DNA from: Edaphosphingomonas laterariae
Lineage (GTDB): Bacteria > Pseudomonadota > Alphaproteobacteria > Sphingomonadales > Sphingomonadaceae
Direction: 5' to 3'
NCBI RefSeq assembly: GCF_900188165.1
Contig: NZ_FZOS01000005.1
Span: forward strand, 62,001 to 126,000
DNA: 64,000 nt
This document shows, piece by piece, positions 36,930 through 44,688 of the stretch. The notes beneath the pieces are model-generated. The model saw nothing but the letters and a program-made list of their open reading frames with translations. It was not told the DNA's origin and did not search any database. Position numbers and translations under genes: made by a program. Numbering within the stretch: position 1 is the stretch's first letter; each line of letters opens with the position of its first letter.

Positions 36930-37496
36930 CTATTGTACAAAGCCAAACGTCATGAAGTGCTGTTGCGCGCCAACGGGACGGTCAGCAGTCGTGAGTCCAA
37001 AATGTGCGGTGCGCACACCCATGGGAAACGAGTACGCTTTATAGATCGTGCGGGCGCCATCTACTTGGCGTACTTCAGGTTTTTCCGAAGTAAGCTCAGC
37101 CCCGGCGCCCTTTGCAACACCTTTCATCACCGCTTCAAACGCGTCGCGTACTGAGGTTTCATCGGCTTCCCGAATGCGCAGGCCGCAAATCCCACTCGCC
37201 GTATAATCAAGCATCAGTTCAGCATTATTGGGGCTACGAACCGTCCATCCCACGCCGCCGTCGAGGCCACCCTGCGCCTGCCGTACAACATCATCGGGTA
37301 AGCGTCGGGCTAACTCGTTTCCATTGCCGAGGACCGTCAACGCCCGGTCGCGCGTTCCGGCCGACCCCACACAGAAGGTAGCAAAGAATTGAACACTATC
37401 AGTCGCTCTGGGATCGGGGCTTTGAGCTTGAGCTGATGGAACAGCGATTATGGTTGAAATCAGTCCAAGGACAATCCTGCAAGGTTTCACGCTCAT
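36930..37496 (-). CDS. Secreted protein of unknown function
   Basis: 188 residues. Signal peptide at 1-24 (LGLISTIIAVPSAQA), then a soluble domain with FFATFCVGSAGTRDRAL and LDYTASGICGLRIREAD; the two Cys could form a disulfide. I do not recognise a family with certainty. G+C is visibly lower than in neighbours (about 55-60% over several lines counted by eye), and codon choice includes ACG/TCA/AAT forms rare nearby, which suggests later acquisition. Opposite in strand to all surrounding carbon genes. Confidence 0.7.
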   Translation of the reverse strand: MSVKPCRIVLGLISTIIAVPSAQAQSPDPRATDSVQFFATFCVGSAGTRDRALTVLGNGNELARRLPDDVVRQAQGGLDGGVGWTVRSPNNAELMLDYTASGICGLRIREADETSVRDAFEAVMKGVAKGAGAELTSEKPEVRQVDGARTIYKAYSFPMGVRTAHFGLTTADRPVGAQQHFMTFGFVQ

Positions 37497-37639
37497 CCCC
37501 CGAGATAAATGTTTCGGTATCCTAGCATGTTGATCGTTGGCGCGGTCAATACATCAGGAAGCGGGTGAACGGTGATTGGCATGACGGCCGGTGTGGCGTC
37601 GCAATTGTCGCCGCGCGCTGCCCGGCCTAGAACATCCCG

Positions 37640-38068
37640 ATGATCCATATTCAGGCCATCGATCATGTCGTCCTGCGGGTCGTCGATCTCGATCGGATGA
37701 TCCGCTTTTATACCGAGGTGCTGGGCGCCGCAGTGGAGAAGGTGCAGGCGGAGATCGGCCTGTGGCAGCTCCGCGTCGGGACCGCGCTGATCGATCTTGT
37801 GCCCGTCACCGGCCAGCTGGGCGCGATGGGCGGCGCACCGCCGGGTGCGGAAGGGCGCAACATGGACCATGTCTGCTTCCGCGTCAGCCCATGGGATGAC
37901 GATGCGATTCTGGCCCATCTTGGCCGCCACGGCATCACCGCCGAAATCGCGTCGCGCTATGGCGCGGAGGGGGAGGGGCCATCGATCTATCTGGCGGATC
38001 CCGAAGGCAATATGCTCGAACTCAAAGGCCCGCCCTGGCCATCTGGCCGCATTCGGGACAGCATTTGA
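37640..38068 (+). CDS. VOC family (glyoxalase-like) protein
   Basis: 142 residues, one vicinal-oxygen-chelate domain with paired beta-alpha-beta units: IDHVVLRVVDLDRMIRFYTE at 7-26 with a metal-ligand His, MDHVCFRVS in the second half, and LADPEGNMLEL with the terminal Glu ligand. Substrates in this family range from methylglyoxal to catechols and antibiotics, so the role is unclear. It stands 72 bases before the aldolase gene. Confidence 0.83.
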   Translation: MIHIQAIDHVVLRVVDLDRMIRFYTEVLGAAVEKVQAEIGLWQLRVGTALIDLVPVTGQLGAMGGAPPGAEGRNMDHVCFRVSPWDDDAILAHLGRHGITAEIASRYGAEGEGPSIYLADPEGNMLELKGPPWPSGRIRDSI

Positions 38069-38140
38069 CCACGCTGCCTTTGTCCCGCCGGACAATTTCG
38101 GATAGGGACCGCGCGAACATCAATCAGGGAGCCGATTCCG

Positions 38141-39055
38141 ATGACCTTCACGCCGACCGTCAAAGCCATTCTCGACAAATATGAGAGCGACAATCCCGGC
38201 GTTAAGGCCAATCTCGCCCGCATCCTCACGCAGGGCCGTCTCGGCGGCACCGGCAAGCTGATCATCCTGCCGGTCGACCAGGGTTTCGAACATGGCCCGG
38301 CGCGCAGCTTCTCGGTCAACGAACCGGCTTACGACCCGCACTATCACTACCAGCTCGCCATCGACGCCGGCCTGTCGGCTTATGCCGCGCCGCTCGGCAT
38401 GCTCGAAGCGGGCGCCGACACCTTCGCCGGCCAGATCCCGACCATCCTGAAGGTCAACAGCTCGAACAGCTGGGCTGGCGGCGCGAACCAGGCGCTCACC
38501 GGCAGCGTCGAAGATGCGCTGCGCCTCGGCTGCTCGGCCATCGGCTTCACCATCTATCCGGGCAGCGACGACTGCTTCGACATGATGGAAGAAATCAAGG
38601 AAATGTCGGCGGAAGCCAAGTCGGTCGGCATCGCCACCGTGCTGTGGTCCTATCCGCGTGGTGGCAAGCTGCCCAAGTCGGGCGAACTGGCGCTCGACGT
38701 CGGCGCCTATGCCGCGCACATGGCGGCGCTGCTCGGCGCGCACATCATCAAGGTGAAGCTGCCCAGCGACCATATCGAACAGGAAGACGCCAAGAAGGCC
38801 TATGCCGGCACTGACTGGTCGAAGCAGTCGGACCGCGTGAAGCATGTCGTGAAGGCCTGCTTCAACGGCCGTCGCATCGTCGTCTTCTCGGGCGGCGCGG
38901 CCAAGGGTGCGGACGCGGTCTATCAGGACGCGCTCGACATTCGCGACGGCGGCGGCAACGGTTCGATCATCGGCCGCAACACGTTCCAGCGCGAACGTGG
39001 CGAAGCACTGGCGATGCTCGACAAGCTCGTCCGCATCTACAAGGGCGAGGAATAA
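38141..39055 (+). CDS. fbaB: Class I fructose-bisphosphate aldolase (FbaB/DhnA type)
   Basis: 304 residues. ILPVDQGFEHGPARSF near 40-55, the YQLAIDAGLSAYAAP strand and IIKVKLPSDH with the Schiff-base Lys are typical of the DhnA-type class I aldolases. It cleaves fructose 1,6-bisphosphate without a metal. It belongs with tkt, gap and pgk just upstream. The family is unrelated in sequence to the class II enzymes common in other bacteria. Confidence 0.9.
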   Translation: MTFTPTVKAILDKYESDNPGVKANLARILTQGRLGGTGKLIILPVDQGFEHGPARSFSVNEPAYDPHYHYQLAIDAGLSAYAAPLGMLEAGADTFAGQIPTILKVNSSNSWAGGANQALTGSVEDALRLGCSAIGFTIYPGSDDCFDMMEEIKEMSAEAKSVGIATVLWSYPRGGKLPKSGELALDVGAYAAHMAALLGAHIIKVKLPSDHIEQEDAKKAYAGTDWSKQSDRVKHVVKACFNGRRIVVFSGGAAKGADAVYQDALDIRDGGGNGSIIGRNTFQRERGEALAMLDKLVRIYKGEE

Positions 39056-39069
39056 GAAAGGCGCCGGCG

Positions 39070-39447
39070 ATGGAGCGACGCGCATTCATCGCCGGAACAG
39101 CCGCCGCGGCGGTGCTGGGCACCGCTGCGGGCGCCGCGCCGGCTGGCCAGCCCAAATATGGGCTGATCGGCCGGATGCTGGCGAAACCCGGCCAGCGCGA
39201 CGCGCTCGTCGCCATCCTGCTCGACGGGGTGGCCGATATGCCGGGATGCTTGAGTTACATCGTCGCGGAAGATCCCGACGATGCGAACGCGATCTGGATC
39301 ACCGAGGCGTGGGACAGCGAGGCGAGCCACAAGGCGTCGCTCGCCCTGCCGGGGGTGCAGGCGGCGATCGGCAAGGCACGGCCGCTGATCGCGGGAATGG
39401 ATAATGGCCGCGTGACCCGGCCGATTGGCGGACATGGGCTGAAATGA
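39070..39447 (+). CDS. Antibiotic biosynthesis monooxygenase (ABM) domain protein with Tat-like signal
   Basis: 125 residues. MERRAFIAGTAAAAVLG is a twin-Arg signal peptide, followed by an ABM ferredoxin-like fold: GLIGRMLAKPGQRDALVAIL, CLSYIVAEDPDDAN and WITEAWDSEASHKASL. ABM proteins are small quinone-type oxygenases or heme-related enzymes; export to the periplasm is unusual for them. It overlaps thiE by 4 bases and lies 14 bases after fbaB. Confidence 0.8.
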   Translation: MERRAFIAGTAAAAVLGTAAGAAPAGQPKYGLIGRMLAKPGQRDALVAILLDGVADMPGCLSYIVAEDPDDANAIWITEAWDSEASHKASLALPGVQAAIGKARPLIAGMDNGRVTRPIGGHGLK

Positions 39448-40148
39448 ACGAACCCGAACATGATTTCGACGCGGAAGACCTCGCGCTCGACCCGCATTTC
39501 GCGGACCGTTTCGAGCATGAGGACAAGCCCGCCTGCCAGCTTTACCTGATCTCGCCGCCGAAGATCGACGCGGGCTTTGCCGCGAAGCTGGCGGAAGCGC
39601 TGGATGCGGGCCCCGTGGCCGCTTTCCAGCTGCGCCTGAAGGGCATCGACGACCATGCCATCGCCGCGCTCGCGCCGCCCCTGCAGGCGATCTGCGCGGA
39701 ACGCGAGGTGGCGTTCATCGTCAACGATTCCATCGGCCTTGCGAAGCGGCTGAAGGCCGATGGCGTCCATCTCGGCCAGGATGACGGCGATGCGCGCGAC
39801 GCGCGTGAACAATTGGGCCGCGACGCCCAGATTGGCGTCACCTGCCATGACAGCCGGCATCTGGCGATGGAAGCGGGGGAGGCGGGGGCCGATTATGTGG
39901 CCTTCGGAGCCTTCTACCCCACCGATACCAAGGAGGTGCAGCACCAGCCCGATCCGTCGATCCTCGGCTGGTGGTCCACGGTGACGGGCATACCCTGCGT
40001 CGCGATCGGCGGGATCACGCCGGCCAATGCGAAGCCGCTGGTGGATGCGGGTGCCGATTTCCTCGCGGTCTGCGGCGCGGTGTGGAACGATCCCGACGGG
40101 CCGGCGGCGGCGGTGGGCAAGTTCGCGGCGGTGCTTGCCGCCGACTGA
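39444..40148 (+). CDS. thiE: Thiamine phosphate synthase
   Basis: 234 residues. After a variable acidic N-terminus of 30 residues, LYLISPPKIDAGF, FQLRLKG, FIVNDSIGLAKRLKADGVHLGQDD and the phosphate loop VAIGGITPANAKPLVDAGADF are ThiE. It joins HMP-PP and thiazole phosphate into thiamine phosphate. It ends exactly where the next, convergent gene ends. No TPP riboswitch-like element is seen upstream; it reads as part of the fbaB group. Confidence 0.92.
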   Translation: MNEPEHDFDAEDLALDPHFADRFEHEDKPACQLYLISPPKIDAGFAAKLAEALDAGPVAAFQLRLKGIDDHAIAALAPPLQAICAEREVAFIVNDSIGLAKRLKADGVHLGQDDGDARDAREQLGRDAQIGVTCHDSRHLAMEAGEAGADYVAFGAFYPTDTKEVQHQPDPSILGWWSTVTGIPCVAIGGITPANAKPLVDAGADFLAVCGAVWNDPDGPAAAVGKFAAVLAAD

Positions 40149-40688
40149 TCACCAGCGGCGGACGCGGCCCGTATCGACGTGGACGAAGCCATCGCGCGGA
40201 TAATAGCCGACGCCGCCACGGCCCAGCGCCAGCGCGGCGTTGCGCACCGTTTCCAGTCGCACGCCGGGCAGCGCGATATCGGTGGCCTTGCCCAGCATGT
40301 GCTGGCTCTTGGTGGCGACACCGCCACCGCCGCGCGCGCGCAGGGCGGCATTGGTGTGCGGCGATCGATAGCCTGAAATCAGGTCGAAGGATCGGTTGCC
40401 CGAAACGCCCAGCGAATCCCGAAGCGCGACCAGAAGGTCGAGCAAGCCGCGGTCCATCGCGGTCACGTCGCCGGTGCGCCAGTCGCGCAGGCCGTGGTCG
40501 ATCTCGGCCAGGCCCTCGCGGTCGAAGCCGGTGGCGCCCCAATAGCGCGCGTCAATCTTCTCGTTGGTGTGGACGTTGCGGAAGGCGAGGCGGCGTTCGC
40601 CGATGCTCGCCATCGCGGTGCCCGGTATCGCGAGGGCGCCTGCGCCGATCGCCAATGCGCCGGCCAGCCACCCGCGCCGATCCATCAT
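40149..40688 (-). CDS. YcbK-like (DUF882) M15-type peptidase, Tat-exported
   Basis: 179 residues. MMDRRGWLAGALAIGAGALA is a twin-Arg signal. The domain carries FDLISGYRSPHTNAALR and SQHMLGKATDIALPGV, giving the His and Asp of a D,D-peptidase-like zinc site, and ends VHVDTGRVRRW. These are periplasmic peptidoglycan enzymes related to E. coli YcbK (MepK). The ATG at 40688 begins the signal; upstream reading lacks sense. The 292 bases to rplL hold its promoter, AAAGCGCGAA repeated twice, and a terminator. Confidence 0.87.
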   Translation of the reverse strand: MMDRRGWLAGALAIGAGALAIPGTAMASIGERRLAFRNVHTNEKIDARYWGATGFDREGLAEIDHGLRDWRTGDVTAMDRGLLDLLVALRDSLGVSGNRSFDLISGYRSPHTNAALRARGGGGVATKSQHMLGKATDIALPGVRLETVRNAALALGRGGVGYYPRDGFVHVDTGRVRRW

Positions 40689-40926
40689 TACGCCGTCATG
40701 CTCGGCCAAAATGCTCCACCCGCTCTGACTTATGTCCCGAGCAGGATCATAGGCCGGAAAGGTTGACAGGAAATATCCCCTGGCGTGCCTTCGATCCCGG
40801 CGGAAACACGGCCCATCCTGTTTGGCGGCGCGTCTGTGCCGAAAATCACTGCGGCCACGGAACCAAATGGAAAGCGCGAATCCAGGCGAAAGCGCGAACC
40901 GAAGCATGGCGCGCGCCAAAAAGAAA

Positions 40927-40952
40927 GGGCGGCGCCTTCGCAGGCGCCGCCC
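40927..40952 (-). terminator. Intrinsic terminator of the rplJ-rplL operon
   Basis: Stem GGGCGGCGCC / GGCGCCGCCC with a 6-base loop. On the minus strand it is followed by TTTCTTTTT. It starts 28 bases after the rplL stop. Confidence 0.9.
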
Positions 40953-40980
40953 CTCTTGTTCGTCGCCGAAGCGAAGAAGC

Positions 40981-41361
40981 TTACTTGAGTTCGACGGTCG
41001 CGCCGGCTTCCTCGAGCTGCTTCTTGAGCTTCTCGGCTTCGTCCTTGCCGATGCCTTCCTTGATCGCCTTCGGCGCGCCTTCGACGAGCGCCTTGGCTTC
41101 GGTCAGGCCCAGGCCGGTGATGGCGCGGACTTCCTTGATGACGTTGATCTTCTTGCCACCGTCGCCGGTGAGGACCACGTCGAATTCGGTCTTTTCTTCG
41201 GCGGCAGCGCCACCGGCGGCGCCACCGGCGGCCGGAGCGGCAACGGCAACGGCCGCAGCGGCCGAAACGCCCCACTTCTCTTCGAGGAGCTTCGAGAGCT
41301 CCGCGGCTTCGAGAACGGTCAGGGCCGAAAGGTCGTCAACAAGCTTCTGAAGGTCAGCCAT
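40981..41361 (-). CDS. rplL: 50S ribosomal protein L7/L12
   Basis: 126 residues. The N-terminal dimerisation domain ([20 protein letters not shown]), an Ala/Gly-rich hinge, and the C-terminal domain ([20 protein letters not shown], then [12 protein letters not shown]) match L7/L12, which recruits GTPase factors to the ribosome. It lies 59 bases after rplJ and is followed by a strong terminator. Confidence 0.97.
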   Translation of the reverse strand: MADLQKLVDDLSALTVLEAAELSKLLEEKWGVSAAAAVAVAAPAAGGAAGGAAAEEKTEFDVVLTGDGGKKINVIKEVRAITGLGLTEAKALVEGAPKAIKEGIGKDEAEKLKKQLEEAGATVELK

Positions 41362-41420
41362 TTAAAGTCTCCATGCGGGGCGGGTGGCCCCAGTCAGTGT
41401 CAGTGAAACGGTATCGAAAA

Positions 41421-41936
41421 TCAGGCGTCGGCCTTGGCGGCATAAGCGCCAAGAACGCGAGCGACCTGGCCGCCGGGCGCCTGAAGCACCTGGGCGATCT
41501 TGGTCGCGGGCGCGCTGACGAGCCCGATGATCTTCGCGCGCAGTTCGTCCAGGGTCGCCCTCATCGCCGGAGCCTTCACCCCATCCACGTCGAGGACGGT
41601 GTCGCCCATCGCGCCGCCGACGATTTCCAACTTGTCGTTGGTCTTCGCGAATTCGACGACGACCTTGGCGGCCGCCACCGGATCGGCAGACGTGGAGAGC
41701 GCCGTCGGGCCCGTCAGCAGGTCGGTCAACGTGCTGTAGGGCGTGCCCTCGGCGGCAATGCGGGCGAGCGTATTCTTCGATACCCGATAGCTGGCGCCGG
41801 CTTCGCGCATCTTCACCCGCAGCGCAGTGGACTGCGCGACGGTGAGGCCGAGGTTGCGGGTCACGACGACCACACCGCTCTCGGTGAAGGTGCTCTTCAG
41901 TTCGGCGACCAGGTCGGCTTTCTGAGCTCGATCCAT
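41421..41936 (-). CDS. rplJ: 50S ribosomal protein L10
   Basis: 171 residues: MDRAQKADLVAELKSTF, then VVVTRNLGLTV and MREAGASYRVSKNTL, and a C-terminal helix that binds L7/L12 dimers. L10 anchors the ribosome stalk and in many bacteria represses its own operon by binding the leader. TTAAGGAGTAAGGC precedes the ATG. A 363-base leader lies upstream. Confidence 0.97.
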   Translation of the reverse strand: MDRAQKADLVAELKSTFTESGVVVVTRNLGLTVAQSTALRVKMREAGASYRVSKNTLARIAAEGTPYSTLTDLLTGPTALSTSADPVAAAKVVVEFAKTNDKLEIVGGAMGDTVLDVDGVKAPAMRATLDELRAKIIGLVSAPATKIAQVLQAPGGQVARVLGAYAAKADA

Positions 41937-42299
41937 GCCTTACTCCTTAACTGCCCCGACGGAACATCCGCCGAGGCCCCCGCGCACCGGCATGCCGGAA
42001 CGCAGGAGATTGAGCCGACGGACGGATACGCAGTCCGGCCGGCCAGTCCGAAGGGGAAGGGTAATCTGACGCCGGGCATGGAGCCCTTGGCAGACCCGGG
42101 GAGACAGCCGCGATGCGGCCGGCCCGGAAAACTCTATCCCCGCCTATGCAGTCAAACATTAAGGGCTGAAGCCCGGCTGCAGTCTCGGACGGTACAGCCC
42201 GCCAGACCGAGGTCCGGCGGGCGATGCGGGTGGGCCCTTAGCGCATGTTCGCGAAAAAGCCCAGCCCTAACCGCTCCCCCGAAGGGGAGGGGCAATTGC
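41937..42299 (-). promoter_or_regulatory. rplA-rplJ intergenic region with hairpin, possible promoter and L10 leader
   Basis: On the minus strand, CTCCCC-TTCG-type hairpin arms (42274-42289) just after rplA lead to GGGCTGGGCTTTTT, a plausible partial terminator. A TTGACT hexamer near 42150 with a TAGAGT segment after it may be a promoter, although the spacing is short. The next 200 bases are rich in pairing segments (GGCCGGCC, CCGGCATGCCGG), as expected for an L10-binding leader. This division of rplKA from rplJL with feedback is known in other bacteria; here it is inferred. Confidence 0.5.
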
Positions 42300-43004
42300 T
42301 TAGGCGGCGACGTCCGCGACGTCGACCTTGATGCCCGGGCCCATCGAGGAGCTCACGGCGATCTTCTTGACATACTTGCCCTTGGCGCCCGACGGCTTGG
42401 ACTTGACCAGCGCGTCGAGGAGCGCGTCGAAGTTCGCGCGGAGATCTTCGGCCGGGAAGCTCGCCTTGCCGATGCCCGAGTGGATGATACCGGCCTTTTC
42501 GACGCGATATTCCACCTGGCCGCCCTTGGCCGCCTTCACGGCTTCGCCGACGTTCACGGTCACGGTGCCGAGCTTCGGGTTCGGCATCAGGCCCTTCGGG
42601 CCGAGCACCTTGCCGAGACGGCCGACGAGGCCCATCATGTCCGGGGTGGCGATGCAGCGATCGAAGTCGATGTTGCCGTTCTGGACGGCTTCGAGCAGGT
42701 CTTCCGCACCGACGACTTCGGCGCCGGCGGCCTTGGCTTCGTCAGCCTTGGCGCCACGGGCGAACACGCCGACGCGCACGTCCTTGCCGGTGCCCTTGGG
42801 CAGCGTGACGACGCCGCGGACCATCTGGTCGGCGTGGCGCGGATCGACGCCCAGGTTGACGGCGACTTCGATGGTCTCGTCGAATTTGGCGGTGGCGTTC
42901 TTCTTGGCGAGCGCGATGGCTTCGTCGACGCCGTAGAGCTTGGTCGCGTCAACCGCGTTGACGAGGGCCTTCTGCTTCTTGGTCAGCTTCTTCGGAGCGA
43001 ACAT
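42300..43004 (-). CDS. rplA: 50S ribosomal protein L1
   Basis: 234 residues. [44 protein letters not shown] and the C-terminal [11 protein letters not shown] are L1. L1 binds 23S rRNA at the stalk by the E site and often autoregulates its operon. It starts three bases after rplK. Confidence 0.97.
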   Translation of the reverse strand: MFAPKKLTKKQKALVNAVDATKLYGVDEAIALAKKNATAKFDETIEVAVNLGVDPRHADQMVRGVVTLPKGTGKDVRVGVFARGAKADEAKAAGAEVVGAEDLLEAVQNGNIDFDRCIATPDMMGLVGRLGKVLGPKGLMPNPKLGTVTVNVGEAVKAAKGGQVEYRVEKAGIIHSGIGKASFPAEDLRANFDALLDALVKSKPSGAKGKYVKKIAVSSSMGPGIKVDVADVAA

Positions 43005-43007
43005 GTC

Positions 43008-43439
43008 TTAACCCTCCACCACTTCGAGGCCCATCGCGCGGGCGGAGCCTTCGATGATGCGGGTGGCCGCTTCGATATCGTTGGCGTTCAGGTCCTTCAT
43101 CTTCGTGTTCGCGATGTCGACCAGCTGCGAGCGCTTGATCTTGCCCGCGGAAACCTTGCCCGGCTCCTTCGAACCCGACTTCAGGTTGGCGGCCTTCTTG
43201 ATCAGATAGGTCGCCGGCGGCATCTTCGTGACGAACGAGAACGAACGGTCGGCATAGACGGTGATGATCGTCGGCAGCGGCGTGCCTGGCTCTTCACCCT
43301 GCGTCTGCGCGTTGAACGCCTTGCAGAATTCCATGATGTTGACGCCGCGCTGACCGAGCGCGGGGCCGATCGGCGGGCTGGGGTTGGCCTTGCCGGCCGG
43401 CACCTGCAGCTTGATATAGCCAGTGATTTTCTTGGCCAT
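43008..43439 (-). CDS. rplK: 50S ribosomal protein L11
   Basis: 143 residues. [20 protein letters not shown] near the N-terminus and [18 protein letters not shown] are L11 signatures, binding the GTPase-associated centre of 23S rRNA. It follows nusG after 147 bases that show no gene. Confidence 0.97.
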   Translation of the reverse strand: MAKKITGYIKLQVPAGKANPSPPIGPALGQRGVNIMEFCKAFNAQTQGEEPGTPLPTIITVYADRSFSFVTKMPPATYLIKKAANLKSGSKEPGKVSAGKIKRSQLVDIANTKMKDLNANDIEAATRIIEGSARAMGLEVVEG

Positions 43440-43586
43440 GATTTCTCACTCTCTTCCAAGTTTAGCGGTTCATGCGGCGGCCGAAGCCGCCTCCCGCGGT
43501 CATGTTGGTCGCATCACGCAGCGGAAAGCCTGTTCCCGCGTGTCGCGATGCTTCCATTTTCCCGGATCGCTCCGGAAACTGGTGAA

Positions 43587-44126
43587 TTACTTTGCGCGCT
43601 CGACCTGTTCGAAATCGAGCTCGACCGGCGTGGCGCGACCGAAGATCGACACCGACACCTTGACCTTGTTCTTTTCGAAATCGAGTTCCTCGACGACGCC
43701 GTTGAAGCTCGCGAAGGGGCCGTCCAGCACCTTGACGCTGTCGCCGATCTCGAAATCGACCTTGATCTTGGTCTTGGGCGCGGCGGCGGCGGCTTCCTCC
43801 TTGGTGCTGAGGATGCGCGCGGCTTCCGCCTCGCTGATGGCCTGCGGCTTGCCCGACGAACCGAGGAAGCCCGTCACCTTCGGCGTATTCTTCACCAGGT
43901 GATAGACGTCGTCGTTCATGCTGAGCTTCGCCAGCACATAGCCGGGGAAGAATTTGCGGTCGGAGGTGACCTTCTTGCCGCGGCGAACCTCGGTCACCTT
44001 TTCGGTCGGCACCTCGACCGCTTCGACGAGCTGCTCGAGGCCGAGGCGCGCGGCGTCCGCGAGGATCGCCTCCTTCACCTTGTTTTCGAAGCCCGAATAG
44101 GCGTGGATGATGTACCAGCGCGCCAT
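43587..44126 (-). CDS. nusG: Transcription termination/antitermination protein NusG
   Basis: 179 residues. MARWYIIHAYSGFENKVKEA starts the NGN domain, FFPGYVLAKL lies in its core, and the KOW domain (FEIGDSVKVLDGPFASFNG) follows from about residue 120. An Ala-rich linker joins the two. NusG links RNA polymerase to Rho and ribosomes. The long frame upstream of the ATG is secE sequence in another frame. secE ends 20 bases before it. Confidence 0.97.
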   Translation of the reverse strand: MARWYIIHAYSGFENKVKEAILADAARLGLEQLVEAVEVPTEKVTEVRRGKKVTSDRKFFPGYVLAKLSMNDDVYHLVKNTPKVTGFLGSSGKPQAISEAEAARILSTKEEAAAAAPKTKIKVDFEIGDSVKVLDGPFASFNGVVEELDFEKNKVKVSVSIFGRATPVELDFEQVERAK

Positions 44127-44146
44127 GTGCCTTGCCTGTTCCCCGC

Positions 44147-44350
44147 TTAGTTGCCGGCTGCCAGGCCGATCAGGAACTTCACGACCGCGCCGAAGAACGA
44201 ATCGACGCCGAAGAAGAAGATCGCCAGCAGCGACGTCATGATCGCGACGAGAATCCCGGTCGTGATCGTTTCGCGACGGCTCGGCCAGACGACCTTCTTG
44301 GTCTCCGCCTGAACCTGCCGGATGAATTCGCCGGGTGAAACCTTCGCCAC
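44147..44350 (-). CDS. secE: Preprotein translocase subunit SecE
   Basis: 67 residues with one membrane helix. AKVSPGEFIRQVQAETKKVV and WPSRRETITTGILVAI are the SecE signature, followed by a hydrophobic helix. It is the essential small clamp of SecYEG. GCGAGG lies 5 bases before the GTG start at 44350; the longer frame upstream has no SecE features and would run into the tRNA-Trp region. Confidence 0.93.
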   Translation of the reverse strand: MAKVSPGEFIRQVQAETKKVVWPSRRETITTGILVAIMTSLLAIFFFGVDSFFGAVVKFLIGLAAGN

Positions 44351-44533
44351 CAGAACCTCGCAATTCCTTGTTCCGCCATGCCTGCCCGAATCGCCCCATA
44401 AGGAAATCGATCGCGCAGAAACAGCGACAACGAGGCCGTAGGCCGCTAACCGGTGCCCCCGGCGCAGCCCGGCCTCGTCAAGCCTTTCCGGACCCTTTTT
44501 CTGCCCTGCCGTGCGCCGCAAGGCGCGCGGAGG

Positions 44534-44609
44534 TGGCAGGAGTGGAGGGACTCGAACCCCCGGCCCTCGGTTTTGGAGACCGATGCTCTACCAACTGAGC
44601 TACACTCCT
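44534..44609 (-). tRNA. tRNA-Trp (anticodon CCA)
   Basis: 76 bases with encoded CCA. On the minus strand: acceptor AGGAGTG / CACTCCT, D-loop AGCTCAGTTGGTAGAGC, anticodon loop CTCCAAA, T-loop GGTTCGAGTCC. It lies upstream of secE-nusG, the standard proteobacterial arrangement. Confidence 0.97.
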
Positions 44610-44688
44610 CCGGGGTCCGGAGAGGGGTGCGACATAGCGGCGCGTTCGGCGGAGCGCAAGCCATGATCGGCTTGATTCTGCGCTTGTG

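Noticed and set aside
39300-39443. TPP riboswitch before thiE or thiSG
   Set aside because: No CTGAGA-type conserved core is seen; thiE is read from within the aldolase group, and the space before thiSG is taken by the toxin-antitoxin promoter.
41373-44150. 925-codon plus-strand frame across rplJ, rplA, rplK and nusG
   Set aside because: All four ribosomal/NusG proteins are unmistakable on the minus strand.
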